In this document: positions 42,757 through 54,200 of the stretch, piece after piece
Position numbering within the stretch: position 1 is the first letter of the stretch
Layout: every line of letters starts with the position of its first letter
NCBI GenBank assembly: GCA_007449985.2
Contig: VIIQ02000009.1
Coordinates: 124,001 to 188,000, forward strand
DNA from: Desmodesmus armatus
Lineage: Eukaryota > Chlorophyta > Chlorophyceae > Sphaeropleales > Scenedesmaceae
Direction: 5' to 3'
DNA: 64,000 nt
Position numbers and translations under genes: made by a program
Notes under the pieces: model-generated
Database searches by the model: none
What the model was told of the DNA's origin: nothing
What the model saw: only the letters and a program-made list of their open reading frames with translations

Positions 42757-45151
42757 TCAGACGGTGCGTGTGTCTGCTGCTGTGGGTGGCGCCAGTGTGA
42801 GGGTCAGCCGGTAGCTGCCTCTGTACGGCATGAGTGACATCTTGGCGATGCGCCGACCCTTGCAGGCTGCAAGTGGGTGGAGCCGGTGCCATACGCGATG
42901 CTGCCAGGATACCCTATCAGTGGTTCCAGCCACACTCCAGTACAGGGTCATGCCCCCCCACTGCCCTACATGGAGGTCAGGGGCTCCTGCAGCCAAGCAG
43001 CACGCCATGCGGTGAGCCGTGATGCCTGGCTTGGGACAAAAGCGGACTATGGCGCGGCGCCGGGCGGTGCGGAGCAAGTTGACATGCGTTGCACAGCACA
43101 TGTTGATGAGGGAAAAGGCGTGCTGCTGTTGTGTGTGTCTGACCTACTAGATCATGGAACGGTTGAAAGGTGTGCATCCCTGAAGTGGCCACTGGTGCAG
43201 CAACATACATCTTCTTCAGTCAGCCCTGCTGTCACGTATGCCTGCTGCGTGAGGCTACTTGCTGTGCACCCCCGCACCTGGCCGCTGCTCCCGGACCCTC
43301 ACAGTGATGCCCAAAGGAGAGTCAAGAGTAGCAGGCAGCTGTGAGTACACCAGCACCTTGGGGATAATCACACGCATGACCTCCCAACGGTGCCGGATTG
43401 TATGTGTGGTTACCTTTCCTGCCTGCAGTGGCCCACATTGCAGCAATGACACTGGTCAGATAAACACAAGATTTATGATAAAGCAGTTGCCACTGTGGCA
43501 ACTGTGCCGGGCACCGCAGCAGCTTGCCAAGCCTGCTGGGCCAGCATCTGCCTTCGCAGCACACCATGGCCAGTCAACCTGCCACACCTCAGGCCGATGG
43601 GCCCTGCAGGCTGCAGCAAAAGTGTTGCTGTCGAACTTCAGCCAGGCTGTTGCAAAGACACAGGGGTTGTCAATTTCATAGATCACACATGTGGCTGGCA
43701 GCTACAGCAAATCAACAGGTGTGATCTGGTCAAAAACACAACCCACCTCTGCCGTCACCTCTGTCACGCTGCCAGGGAACACCTGCAGCCCCTTGCCCTC
43801 ACCAGCACGGCTGATGGCCTGGCTGTAGTTGTTCCTTGGTTTGGCTGGTCTGCCAGGCTGGATATGCAGCCTGAAGTGAGGGGGGCCACCAGCACCAGGG
43901 ACCTGCAAGGGCAATCATATAGCAGCTGGAGTATCTGATCATCCTAGAGGCTCCATCCGAATCTGATACTGTGCTGGCACCACTCAGCCTCAGAATGCAG
44001 TGCTGGGTACTGGTGACGTCCCAAGGCTTCCGAAGCCTTGAGTCAGCTCACCCGTTCTTGCAGGACCAATGTGTGTGGGCTGCTGGGCTGACGATATGGC
44101 TTCAGCTCTCGGATATGGGTAAGGGCCGTAATATCCAGCGGCCCGCTTGGATGCTGCTTCAGTATTGCTGCATACAGGCCGTAACTCTTACTGCTGTCTG
44201 AGTGCTGCTGCTGCTGCTGCTGTTCTGCATTGGGGTCCTGCTGCAGTATGTAGTCCCTGCAGTCCTGTGAGTCATCCCAGCCTGCGGGGTGCACCACCAC
44301 TGACACCTGCACTGCACAGCTGCCCTCTGAGTGCAGCTCAGCAAGGTCTGTGACCAGCTGGGTGACGATGTTCAATTTATTCAAGGCTAACTGTGCCTCA
44401 CACACCAGCAGGTGTGAGTATGGTTGGCGGAGGGCACGCTGCCGATGCTGGACTGCACCTGCTGCTGCTGTTGCTACTGCTGCTGCTGCCAGTTCGGGCA
44501 CTGTTGTCTGTTCTGCCAGGCCTGCGTTTGATGTAACCACTGCCAGTGGTGCTGGCGACGGTGCAACAGTTTGCTGCACGGGCCTCCCTACAGAAGTGCT
44601 GCGCCTGCCAGCTGCTGTTGTGCTCTGCCTGCGCCTGGCAGGTCCTGGCAAGGGCTGATCCCTTGTGCTGGCCTATCTCTTGATGTGACTGCCTGCTCTG
44701 CCACATATGGACCCACTACGAAGGCTGGCTGACGCGCTGCTGTAGCAGGACACTGCTGCCAGGTGCTGTGGTGAGCAGGACTTGTGTGGAGCTTGCAAAC
44801 GATGTGCCTGCATCTGACAAGGACAGCAAAGAAATTGACCAAGAGTAGGCAGTCACGTTCAGGGTTGCTGGCAGACAACCACTAGAAGATGCACAACTGC
44901 CATCTTCCTTGGACTATCAGTTGGCAACTGACTTTGGTGATGCTGTCCACCCCAGCCATTGAAGTGGCGCTCACCCTGATACTTGTTTTCAGATAAATGT
45001 ATCGCGTTTTGACAGCCTTCAACGGAGCCGAGAGCTGTTTGTTGAGCATGCCGTTGAAAACGTCTCCATACGCCCGAGCGACGTGCAGGCGTGCCGGCTG
45101 CGACACCAAGACGACGAAAGCAGCAGGCATGCACTCACTCCTGTTTGTCAC
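42757..45151 (-). pseudogene. Unknown protein, tandem paralog 2, decayed
   Basis: Homologous to paralog 1. Matching exons are about 44651-44052, 43902-43747, 43422-43278 and 42986 onward, with the same lengths and phases for the middle two. Shared text includes SPHTLVLQER, GLQVFPGSVTEVTAEV, PLGITVRV and MTLYWSVAGTTD. Damage: the reading that opens MAVVH stops within about 15 codons (paralog 1 stays open); and the donor after the last matched exon, ACAG|GTGTCA in paralog 1, reads ACACGCACC here, so the exon runs to a TGA at about 42757. It may still make a shortened product, but loss of function is more likely. Confidence 0.6.
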
Positions 45152-45267
45152 CGCTGCGTGCTCGTGCCTGTTTGAGGGCGCGGAACGGATGACATGTCAC
45201 GGATGACATAACCTTATGGTAATTACCACGATCAGTACTGTTATCAGAAGAAGGTCCCACCCCATTC

Positions 45268-45390
45268 GCTGAGTGCATTGGCAGCAGTACATGTCTGCTG
45301 GGGTCACGGCATATGCCGTGTCCCACTCCATTCGCTGAGTGCATTGGCAGCAGTGCATATCTGCTGGGGTCACGGCATATGCCGTGTCGC
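45268..45390 (+). repeat. Two tandem 66-68-bp units
   Basis: CC.CATTCGCTGAGTGCATT followed by GGCAGCAGT.CAT.TCTGCT and GGGGTCACGGCATATGCCGT occurs twice back to back from about 45257 to 45390. The related single copy in the first unit of the large tandem duplication (about 42218-42255) shows the amplification happened after the 3.1-kb duplication. Confidence 0.8.
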
Positions 45391-45408
45391 AATATGCATA
45401 TTGCGACA
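45385..45408. other. Perfect 24-bp palindrome
   Basis: The sequence from TGTCGCAATATG to its exact reverse complement CATATTGCGACA is a perfect palindrome with no spacer. Just upstream is CGGCATATGCCG, a second 12-bp palindrome that occurs in each 66-68-bp unit. Confidence 0.9.
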
Positions 45409-45551
45409 AGATGTGAAGTTGAGTGAGTATCATGCTGCCTCTCAGAGGCTCCGCCTGCAGCTGTTGCATGTGATTAACGACCACTGCAACACAAGGGCTT
45501 TCCTCAAACGGGTGAGACCATGGCAACCATGCCGATTCCTGTCCCTTTCAG

Positions 45552-45793
45552 CTAGCAGCCTTCCGACTCTGCATTGCATGTTCAAGCAACACCATCGCCG
45601 TGCGCCGTGCAACCTTCGTGCAACAGATTGGACCACAGCCAACACACACGACACAACGAAATTGATACCAACACCTCAACCAACCGTCGGCCATGTCAGA
45701 ACATAAGTGCGCATAATGCGTCAGAACCGCTCCACTGCGCATAACCAATACAAGCGGCCTACTTCCATCTAGTCATCATCCCCGGCAGCACCA
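45552..45793. other. Short intergenic
   Basis: About 240 bp between the tandem paralog region and the stop of the coiled-coil gene. No features are seen. Confidence 0.4.
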
Positions 45794-47916
45794 TCAGCGG
45801 CAGCTGCCCTGCGTCCCTGCAGCCGCGTTGCGCAGCACCCGCTCCACTGTTCGGGGCGCCTGCTCCGCGTTTGCGCGTGCTGCGTCCACCGCCTCCAGGT
45901 TGTGCTGCAGCCGCACGTCCATCTCCTCAAGGCGCGCCCTGCAGGCCAAGGGGGATCGGGTGCAGGATGGGGGGTGGGGTGGGGTGGGGGGCGATAAGGG
46001 ATAGGCAGGCAGGCAGCAGGATGCAAGCATGTATGACGGGACAGCATGGAAGGCCATGAGGAATGCAATGCAATTGTGGAGCTGGTGCATCAGAAAGGGA
46101 GGCTGTGGGAAAGTGTCCAAACCAGCAGTAGCCTGGGGTTGCACCTTAGTGAGCTTGTCAACTGTCCTGCGTGCCGCTTCCTGACTCAATGTACTCTGTG
46201 ATGCTACGAGTACAACCTATGACGCGTGCATAGTGCCAGTATGGCACCACGGCTGTTGTCACAGAGCCAGCACTCAGGAGGCTTGTCAAGGGTGTGGGTC
46301 AAGTTGGGTGCCGGTGCTGCATAGTTATGGGTCTTTCCCAGGTCACGACGGCATTATACAGGCATGTGTGCCGACATCCAGCGCCCTCACCTGAGTGTGG
46401 GCAGTTTGTTGAGTGCTGCCTTCAGCTCCTCCTGCAGCTGCTGAGCCTGTGCAACCTCTGCAGCACTGTCAACTGCAGCAGGTGCAGGGGCTTGGTCTGC
46501 AGGGACAAATAGAGGCAATGGGGGCGGGGAGTTGAGCGCAAGTTGCCAGAGGTGCAGCACTCGTCAGCCGCATTAGGTCGGCACCAGAGAGGCACCCAAA
46601 AGCACAAGCATGTGCCTTCCAAGATGCCTGTAACTTGCTGCCAGCAGGTGATACGTAAGTATACGATGGCTGGACACATGCAGCTGTACCAATCCAGGCA
46701 ATCGAAAGAAATCATGCTTGCTGCAAGGACTGTGTGTGTGCATCTGACAGCCAGCTGCTGCCTCCCAGCCTGCCTCACCTGCAGGTGCTGCTGCGTCATC
46801 AGCGGCGGCAGCGCAACCTGGTGGGCGCATGTCCTGCAGCTGCTGCTCCAGCGCCTTGCTGATAACTGCTGGCACTGATGCACGGTGGGCGGCAACACTC
46901 TGCATCACAGCCTCCACCTGCCAGCAGCAGAGATAAGCACACGTTCAAAGGCGTAAGCACATCAGCTGCTACAGTACGGGCGGCTTGCGGGGTGCTGCTC
47001 TTATGCAACAGCACGACTGAAGTAGACTTCAGTCTGCTGCAGCGTGTTGGAGCAGGGCAGATGAGTGAAACAGCAGGAGGGCAACTCCTTGTCCTGGTGA
47101 CAGCACCACTTCGCTTGGGCTATGACTCTCTCCACATGGCACAATTTTTTCGTCACTGCCATACGCAGACATTGTGGGGTTTGGCACTGACGCTGCTTCA
47201 ACAGCCTTGTGTAGCAACAGGGAGGCGTTACTGCTGTGTGGGACTGCTGTGCCAACTGCCACTTGCTGTGCCGACTGCCATGCCCATGCCTTCACCTGCT
47301 GCTGCAGGGGTAGCAGCTGTTCGTCAACATCAGGGAGCGGCACACCCTTGGCCTGTATGCTTTGAGACCTGCAAGAGGAGCAGGCAGTTTCATTGTGATT
47401 GTGGTGTGCGCAGTGGCTGTTGTGCCTGTTGATCCTCAAAAAACAGCAGGGTGCTGCGTGTGGTGTGGGCACTGCATGTGTTTGGGTGACAAGAGTTGTG
47501 GAGCTCAAATGCACGTGATCACGTGTTTCAGGGCATCACTAAAACATGGAGCAGCTCACCCTTGTATGTAGGTTGCTAGGTGTGCTTGCAAGCCAGCCAG
47601 CAGCTGCTCCTGCAACAATGCAAGCAGCACAAGGTCAGATATATGTGCTGAGGGCATGAGTACGTGGATGCATGCAGTCTCAGAAGTATCCACTCACTGT
47701 TGAGTTCCCTGAAGGTTGGCTGGTGTTTGGCTGCCCCGCCTGGTTTGCCTGTGATACAGGGCGAGCATGGTGTCAGCGTCCTGCCTGCAAGGCTGTTTGA
47801 ATGTCTTTGTGCCAGGGTGCAGCCATCCTTGCCTGAAGGTGGTTCTGAAGTATGGGTCGCAGCATCTCTGTAAGCTGATCACATGTCATGGTTATAGCAG
47901 ACTGCTGCTGTGCCAT
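45794..47916 (-). CDS. Coiled-coil protein of unknown function
   Basis: Six exons: 47916-47833, 47609-47560, 47368-47296, 46917-46779, 46496-46391 and 45938-45794 (TGA), total 597 nt, 198 residues; phases 0, 2, 0, 1, 2 close exactly. The first intron uses a GC donor (CTTCAG|GCAAGG on the minus strand) with a CAG acceptor; read this way the helix LTEMLRPILQNHLQ joins EQLLAGLQAHLATYI seamlessly. Most of the chain is amphipathic helix (EQLLPLQQQ, VMQSVAAHRASV, ISKALEQQLQDM, QQLQEELKAALNKL, RLEEMDVRLQHNLEAV) with an Ala/Asp/Pro linker in the middle. The size and helix pattern fit small subunits of multi-protein coiled-coil complexes (kinetochore, augmin, centriole), but I do not recognise a specific family. 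Confidence 0.7.
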
Positions 47917-48156
47917 TCTGCTGTTGATGGATGGAAAGAAGTTGCAAACGCTCCAGCAACGTGATAAGGTGGCACGACTGGTGTTCAAGGTCTGAAGATA
48001 CCGTCACTGAATTCACTGGAGGCTTGCGGCTTGAGCAAAAGGCAAAGGCATGGGCGGTTGAAGTTTGAAATCGTCACACTTGTTATTGCTTGTCAGCGTC
48101 ATGTCAGCGAAGCTCGAGATCCCAAGCTCTGTTTGTTTGTCATTTGTGGATCTCAG

Positions 48157-48773
48157 GGCTTGAACATTCTCTACCAGGGCAGTGTGCATCTAGACTCTCC
48201 CACACACCACTCCTGCACACACAGAAAGTTTCCTCAATTTCTGCATTGCAGTCAAGAGCATAACGGCAGAAACACAGAGAGCCTGATCAACCTGTACTGG
48301 GACCCCCAGCGCACATACGCTCGTGACGGAGGCATGTCCAACACAGCACACTTCACCCAAATCACAGAGCCAGAGCTGCTGGACGTCGTGGACGATGCAT
48401 GGCTGCAGGATAAGCTTCCAGATGACAGTGAGCTCCCATCTTACTGCTGCTGCGCTGTCTCGTGCAGCAGCAGCTTGTGCTAGAGCGCACAGCAGAGACA
48501 GTGGTGGTGTATGAGGGAGCAGCAGAGTGGCTGGGCGCAGTCTCGTGCACCCACAACCTGCTTACCAGCCTTGAGGCCGGCCCGCTACAGCCTGCAAACC
48601 CTACCCCCTGGCAGCTGAGCAAGCACCTGTACCTGTGCCGTGTTGCCGCAGGTGTGCCCTTGCCTCAGGGCATGCAGATCTTTGTAGAGGAGCTGGATGA
48701 GCAGCAGGAGCAGCGGCCACCCGTGAAGCAGAAAGAGCGGTGGCTGGACCTGGGGCTGCACCAGCTGCACTGA
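48157..48773 (+). CDS. Unknown conserved-looking protein (5' end unresolved)
   Basis: Coding-like text opens near 48157 (GLNILYQGSVHLDSP) and runs through NTESLINLYWDPQRTYARDG and FTQITEPELLDVVDDAWLQD. It crosses a probable short intron (donor A|GTGAGC at 48428; acceptor CTAG near 48484, phase 1) into TAETVVVYEGAAEWLGAV, THNLLTSLEAGPLQPANPTP, HLYLCRVAAGVPLPQGMQIF and a Gln/Glu-rich tail ending in TGA at 48773. No in-frame ATG was found upstream, so at least one 5' exon is missing; it must lie close to or overlap the divergent coiled-coil gene start at 47916. The alternation of charged and aromatic residues looks like a globular domain, but no family is recognised. Confidence 0.5.
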
Positions 48774-50122
48774 TGCAGCCTGCAAGCTGGGCATCCTGTC
48801 TCTGTATCTGAACGGGGGTTGCTGCGAGTATGCGCAAGGCTGCTTTGATGTCAGCTTCCTGTCGACAGCCACATCATGCTCACCAGGACGCAGCAGTGGT
48901 GTTGGTGGTGGGCAGGTGTGTTGACACCCCAATGTGTATATGTATGGGACATGCTGAGCGCAGGCGCCCGCACACACCAGCCGCTTGTGACGGCAGTTTT
49001 GCGGTCCTTGCCAGCACACACGTGTGCACAAACTGCCTTGCACACCGGCAGGGGTGATGCAGAAGTATCACCGATGTACATGCTTAGTCGGCAGTAGGGC
49101 TGCAGGGGTTCCTGAGGCAAAGTAACCAGCACTGCAACACGTGCTGGCTGCATCTGCATATGCTGGTTTTAGACTGACTTGTGACAGCTTGTGACCCCTG
49201 AAGGTTCCCCAACCCAGCTGCTGGCGCCAGCTACCCTCACACTGTAATTATTTGGTTAGCTGTCTTCGAGAGGTCTGTCTGCCTGTGGAAGGTGCAGGGG
49301 TGCAGCCTCATGCTCTTGCCTGGCAGTTGAGCTGTTATCGGTACACATCGGATTAAGTGTTGCTGGGTTCTTACTTGACAGTGTGCACAATTAGTGCTGC
49401 GCATGACAGGCATACAATTGACAGCTTGTTGGTGCTGGGAGAGTCAGGGATATGACTGCAGCTGGATGAGTGAACTCCACATGCAGTGGTTCCTTGGCGG
49501 TGCTGATCATGACTCGTGTAGACACACCGCCAGGGAATGCAGTCTGGTCCCTGTTTCATCCACAACCCAGGCAAGGCAAGCAGACTCACACCCTGGTAAA
49601 AGTTGCACACCATGGATCGCATCCCATTGCAAGATGCTGACAACTCATACCACAGCCTGCAATGCACCCACAAACGAGTCCAAGAGCCTGGCAAACAACA
49701 ACAGTTGCCGATAAACACTGTACACCCAACCTGACGGCAGCCTGGACAAAACTTCACCGCCACCACCACACCTACAAGCACACTGTGCAGCTTGCCTCAG
49801 CAGAAAACGCCGCCCTCCCATCTTGGTGTGTTCCCAGTGTCTCCACAGGAAATCTTGCTACCTCCCCGGTTCCGGGCACTGTCTCACAGAAAACGCCGCC
49901 CTGGGACACAAGGAGACGGGAGGCACCACCAACCCTGACGAAACGCTTCAAACCCACAAAGCAAACGCACCCCACTGCCTACCCAGTCAACCACAGGGCT
50001 GTTCACCATGCACACAGCACTTGGACTGCAAGGCCCCCACATACCCCACACACCCTGACCCCGACCCACACACCAAAAACACCACCACACACCACCCAAG
50101 CCCACAAACACACCCCACTTTC
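48774..50122. other. Intergenic with repeats, no supported gene
   Basis: 1.35 kb between the stop of the plus-strand gene and the stop of the RING gene. The 43-bp dispersed repeat (49844-49886) sits between two copies of CAGAAAACGCCGCCCT (49801-49816 and 49887-49902). 50030-50115 is a C/A-rich CACACC tract resembling 22850-22930. Nothing codes convincingly. Confidence 0.5.
49844..49886 (+). repeat. 43-bp perfect dispersed repeat, copy 2
   Basis: Identical to 21144-21186. It is flanked here by a 16-nt direct repeat that is not present at the other copy. Confidence 0.9.
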
Positions 50123-51209
50123 CTACATAATCATCCTGAGCAGCTGCTGCACTGGTTGGTTGCACCCCTGCTGCAGGCACACCGGGTAGTTTGTTGTGTT
50201 GAACATGATCTTTGACGCCATGTTGGGAGGGGGTGGCAGGCACTTCAGACAGGGCCCCATGTGCCTACATGGCTTCAGCACAAGCCACCCCGGCACATCA
50301 TCACCACACAGCACACACCGCCGCCCTGCGGGTGCATTGCTGCCACCACCAGCTGCAGCCGCCGCCGCTGCTGCTGCTGCTGGTGGGGGTGCTGCCGCCG
50401 CCGCTGCTGCTGCTGCAGCAGCAGCAGGGGGTGGCTGTGCCTGAGCCTGCTGTGAGCTCCCTGCTGAAGCAGGCCTGCTAATGCTGCCGCTGATGCCAGC
50501 ACCAGCATCAGCTGATGCGGGAGGGGTAGCTGGCCGGCTGCTGCTTCTGCTGCTGCTGGGACCCGCTGCTGCTGCTGCTGCCGCTGCTGCCGGCGGTGCT
50601 GGTGCTGCCGGCGGCTGCGGTGGTGGCGGGGGGTGTGCCCAGTCGTACAGTGCCTGTGTGATGGCCATGCCTTGTGCCCCTGGGTAATACTGAGACAGTG
50701 CCCCATCCGGAGCCAGAACTGCAGTCATGTGCAAAATGGGGAGTAGTGCACATGGTCCAATCAGCAGATGATGTCTGGTTGTGTGAGTCTATGCAGTTGA
50801 CTGCGGTAAGACGAGTGGGGTACATGACTGATACGGCCTTATGAGCCTCTGGCTTGCTAAGTAGTGCCAAGAACACTACTCTTTCCCCCAGTACCTGTGC
50901 TGTTGCTGGCAGAGGGCTGTACAGTGCAGTTCTGCATTCTATGCAATGGAGGGGCTGCCCACAAGCTTTCCCTCCCCATCAGTGCCTTACCTGCCGCCAT
51001 GTGTTGGTAGGGTACAGCGCGATAAGTTTCCACAGGGTACCACACAATGTTGCCGCCCTCCTGCCGCAGCGCCTGCCACAGTCCCTCCACCTGCGCCATC
51101 TCATTGTTGAAAACAATCAGGCCTGCGGTGCTGGACACCCCTGCTGTCTCTGCATTCACAAAGGAGCCCACTGGCAGGTGGATGCTGCACATTGGAACAG
51201 AGGCACAAC

Positions 51210-51243
<34 letters not shown>

Positions 51244-54200
51244 GCAACAGCAGCAGCAAACATTGTGTGTTTGATATAGTGATCACATGTGCCACGTGTG
51301 TGTTGAGGGGTGGGGCGAGGACAACAGTGGACATGCCTTGCTGTCTGCATTCTTGAAGAAGGCAACTGGCAGGTGGATGCTGCACGAAGGGGAAAAAAGG
51401 ACGGCAGCAGCAGCAGCAGCAGCAGGCAAGAAGGGAGAGAAGGGTTTGGGGAAGCTAGCAGTACGAGAGGAGCACAGGGCATACCCACATGTCCATGGCA
51501 CATGTCATGTGGGCAGGCGGGAGGGGATGACAGCGTGCACGTCCCGGCCCCAAGGGACCAGACGGACAAGCAGACACTCGTTCTAGTTGTGAGCCAAACT
51601 TGCGAGTGTCGTCGAGCAAGAAATGGACACAATCCTGTAAAATGCAACACAAGCACCATGTAAAACCACATCATGCTGCTGCATCCTTCCCACCACATTG
51701 CGAGTTCGCCTCCCCATTTTGAGGCCAGGCCCAACCCGTGAATGCATCACAATGTCATGTCACATGTAAGTCCATGGGTACTCACGCACTGCCTTGGCGG
51801 TAAGTCGGCAGGTGCTCGTTGGTGCATCCAATGAGCAGCACAGCATCAAACATATGACTGAGAGGCAGACCACCAGCCTCCACAGCAGCAGGCGGCGCTG
51901 CTGCTGCTGCAGCAGGTGGTGGCAGTGGCGCTGCAGCCTGCTGCTGCTGCTGCTGCTGCTCGGCCTGCACCTCGCCTGCAGTCGCCACTGCTGCTGCTGC
52001 TGCCGCCTGCTCGGTAGCCTGTGTCTGCATTGCTGCAAGGTGCTGCAACAGGGAACCACCACCAGCAGCAGCTGCAGCAGCAGCAGCAGGTGAAGGCCCA
52101 GCTGCTGCCTCTTCTGCTGCTGTTGCTGAGGACTCCACAGGAGTTGCTGCACCCTCTGCTGCTGCTGCTGCTGCTGCTGCTGCGTCACCCGCTGTTGCTG
52201 GCCGTGAGCTGCTTGATTCGGCTGCCCCAGGGGCAGCCTCTGTTGCTGCTGCTGCTGCTGCAGGAGTGTCGTCAGTTTCTGCTGGTGCTATTGCTTGAAT
52301 TGCTTCTGATGCCGATTGGCCCGTCAGGCTGCTGCTGCTGCTGCTGCTCCCGTCACTACTGCTGCTGGCACTTCCCAGGGCATGTGAAGCGACATTGCTG
52401 CTGCTGCCACCAGCTGCTGCTGCTGCTGTAGATGCATCATCAGCAGGCTGCAGGGTAGCTTCTGCAGTGCTGCTGTCAGCCTCGGACACACCAGCTGCTG
52501 CTGCTGTTGCTGCAGATGCCCCTGCTGTTGCCAGGATGGACTTGTCTCCTGCTGGTAGCTGTGTGGAGGCAGCAAACCCAAAAGATGGCTTGAACTCTGG
52601 AGCAGCAGCATTGAGCTGCAACATGGCACAACAGCAGCAAAGCAGCACATGGACGCTATGTGAGGACACACAAGTTCTACAATCACATGTCGATTTGCTT
52701 CAACAGTGAAGGTTGCCCCCACTTTCATCCGCCGAATTTGTGCATCATTAGCATTGTGAACAGCTTGAAACTGTCCCTCATCAACGCTATTGGCACTCAG
52801 AGGGTTGTTGCAGCGATTCATGGCATGCGGAGCAATCCATGCCAAGCACTGCTTCTGGCAGAAGGAAAAGTGTGTGTAGCATTTCTGCACATGTGAGCAA
52901 CATGCCGGGGCAGCACCATGGCATGTCTTGCATGACTTGCACCAAGCATCAACAACAAGCGTGATTCCGGCTCCTCGCAACTCGCTTTCATCTCAAAACA
53001 CCGCCCCCTCCATTCCCCTCACCTTCTTTTTGCTGGCTGGTGACAGCGACATGTTGCGCACGTCACCAGCTGCCGCCGCTGCGGCCGCCCTGCTGCTGCC
53101 AGCTCCCATATCCCTGCCACGCTGCTGCTGCTGCTGCTGCTCTTCCTCCTCCTCTTCCTCCTCTTCTTCTTCATCCTCTTCCTCTTGAATCTCTTGCTCC
53201 ACATACCACTGCTGCTGCTGCTGCTGCTGATCCCCGTGATCCCCAGCCGCCTCCCAGGCTGCATTGCTGCCAAAAGCCTCCCAACTGCTGCCATCCGCAG
53301 CCGCCGCTGCCACCGTCTGCTGCTGCTGCTGCCAGTTGAGCTGCTGCTGCCCCGGCTGCTGCTGCTGCTGCTGGTACGCGTACCACTGCTGCTGCTGCTG
53401 CTGGAGCTGTGCCATGTGCGCCTGCTGTTGGTAACTCATCACTGCACGCTGCTGCTGTTGCTGCTGCAGCTGCTCCAACTGCATCTGCTGCTGCCACGTG
53501 AATGCAGCTGGCACTACGCCCATAGGGACTTGCCTCCCAGGTGTCATGATCACCACAGGTACCATACCTACCGGCTGGCCTGGCATCTGCACCCCCTGCT
53601 GCATCAAAGGGTGCACATGTGCTGCTGCTGCAGCAGCACCAGCAGCAGCACCAGCAGCAGCAGCGCCAGCAGCAAGACCCATCTTCACTGCTTGCGGTGG
53701 CGGCGGCGGCGGTTTTGGCCGCTGCTGCTGCCGCTGCTGCTGCTGCGGTGGCTGCTGCTGGATGGGTGGCCTGGGGAGAGGTGTAGGGAGTGCAGTGGTG
53801 GCCGCTGTTGCCGCCGTTGTTGCAGCTGTTGTTGTTGGTGATGGTCCTCTTGCTGCTCCTGTCTCTGCTGCTGCTGCTGCTGCTGCCTGTTGCTCGGCTG
53901 CCACCATGGCCTGCACCTGAGCTGCTGTCATCTTTTGGTCCAGGGCCTAGGCAATGGGAGAAGGGGGGGGGGCACCAGTACGCGAGCAAGCAGTGAGAAC
54001 AAGGTGATCAGTGGTGGATGGTAAAGTGGTGGGCGAAACACACCTCTGTCCTGCCCACATGGGCCTGAGGGGCGCAAGCGGGAGGGGGTGTTAGCAGTAC
54101 ACGTGGCGATGAGAGTAGCAAGCAGTGAGAAGGAGCGCGATCGCTGGTAAAAATGTGGTGGGTGGGACATGTTGCTGTACCGCAGCACTGCCCACCACTG

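Larger units (their letters stand above)
39300..45550. repeat. Tandem segmental duplication, two units of about 3.1 kb
   Basis: Unit 1 (about 39300-42425) and unit 2 (about 42430-45540) run in parallel. Exons of 156 nt and 145 nt have identical lengths and matched positions in both (40634-40479 with 43902-43747; 40139-39995 with 43422-43278). Flanking non-coding text matches too: 41790-41850 with 45128-45185 (CTGTTTGAGGGCGCGGA) and 42215-42380 with 45340-45500 (GTGCATTGGCAGCAGTGCAT, GCGACAAGATGT, CACTGCGACACAAGGG and its partner). The interspersed repeat at 41867-42123 is present only in unit 1, so it inserted after duplication or was lost from unit 2. Confidence 0.85.
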
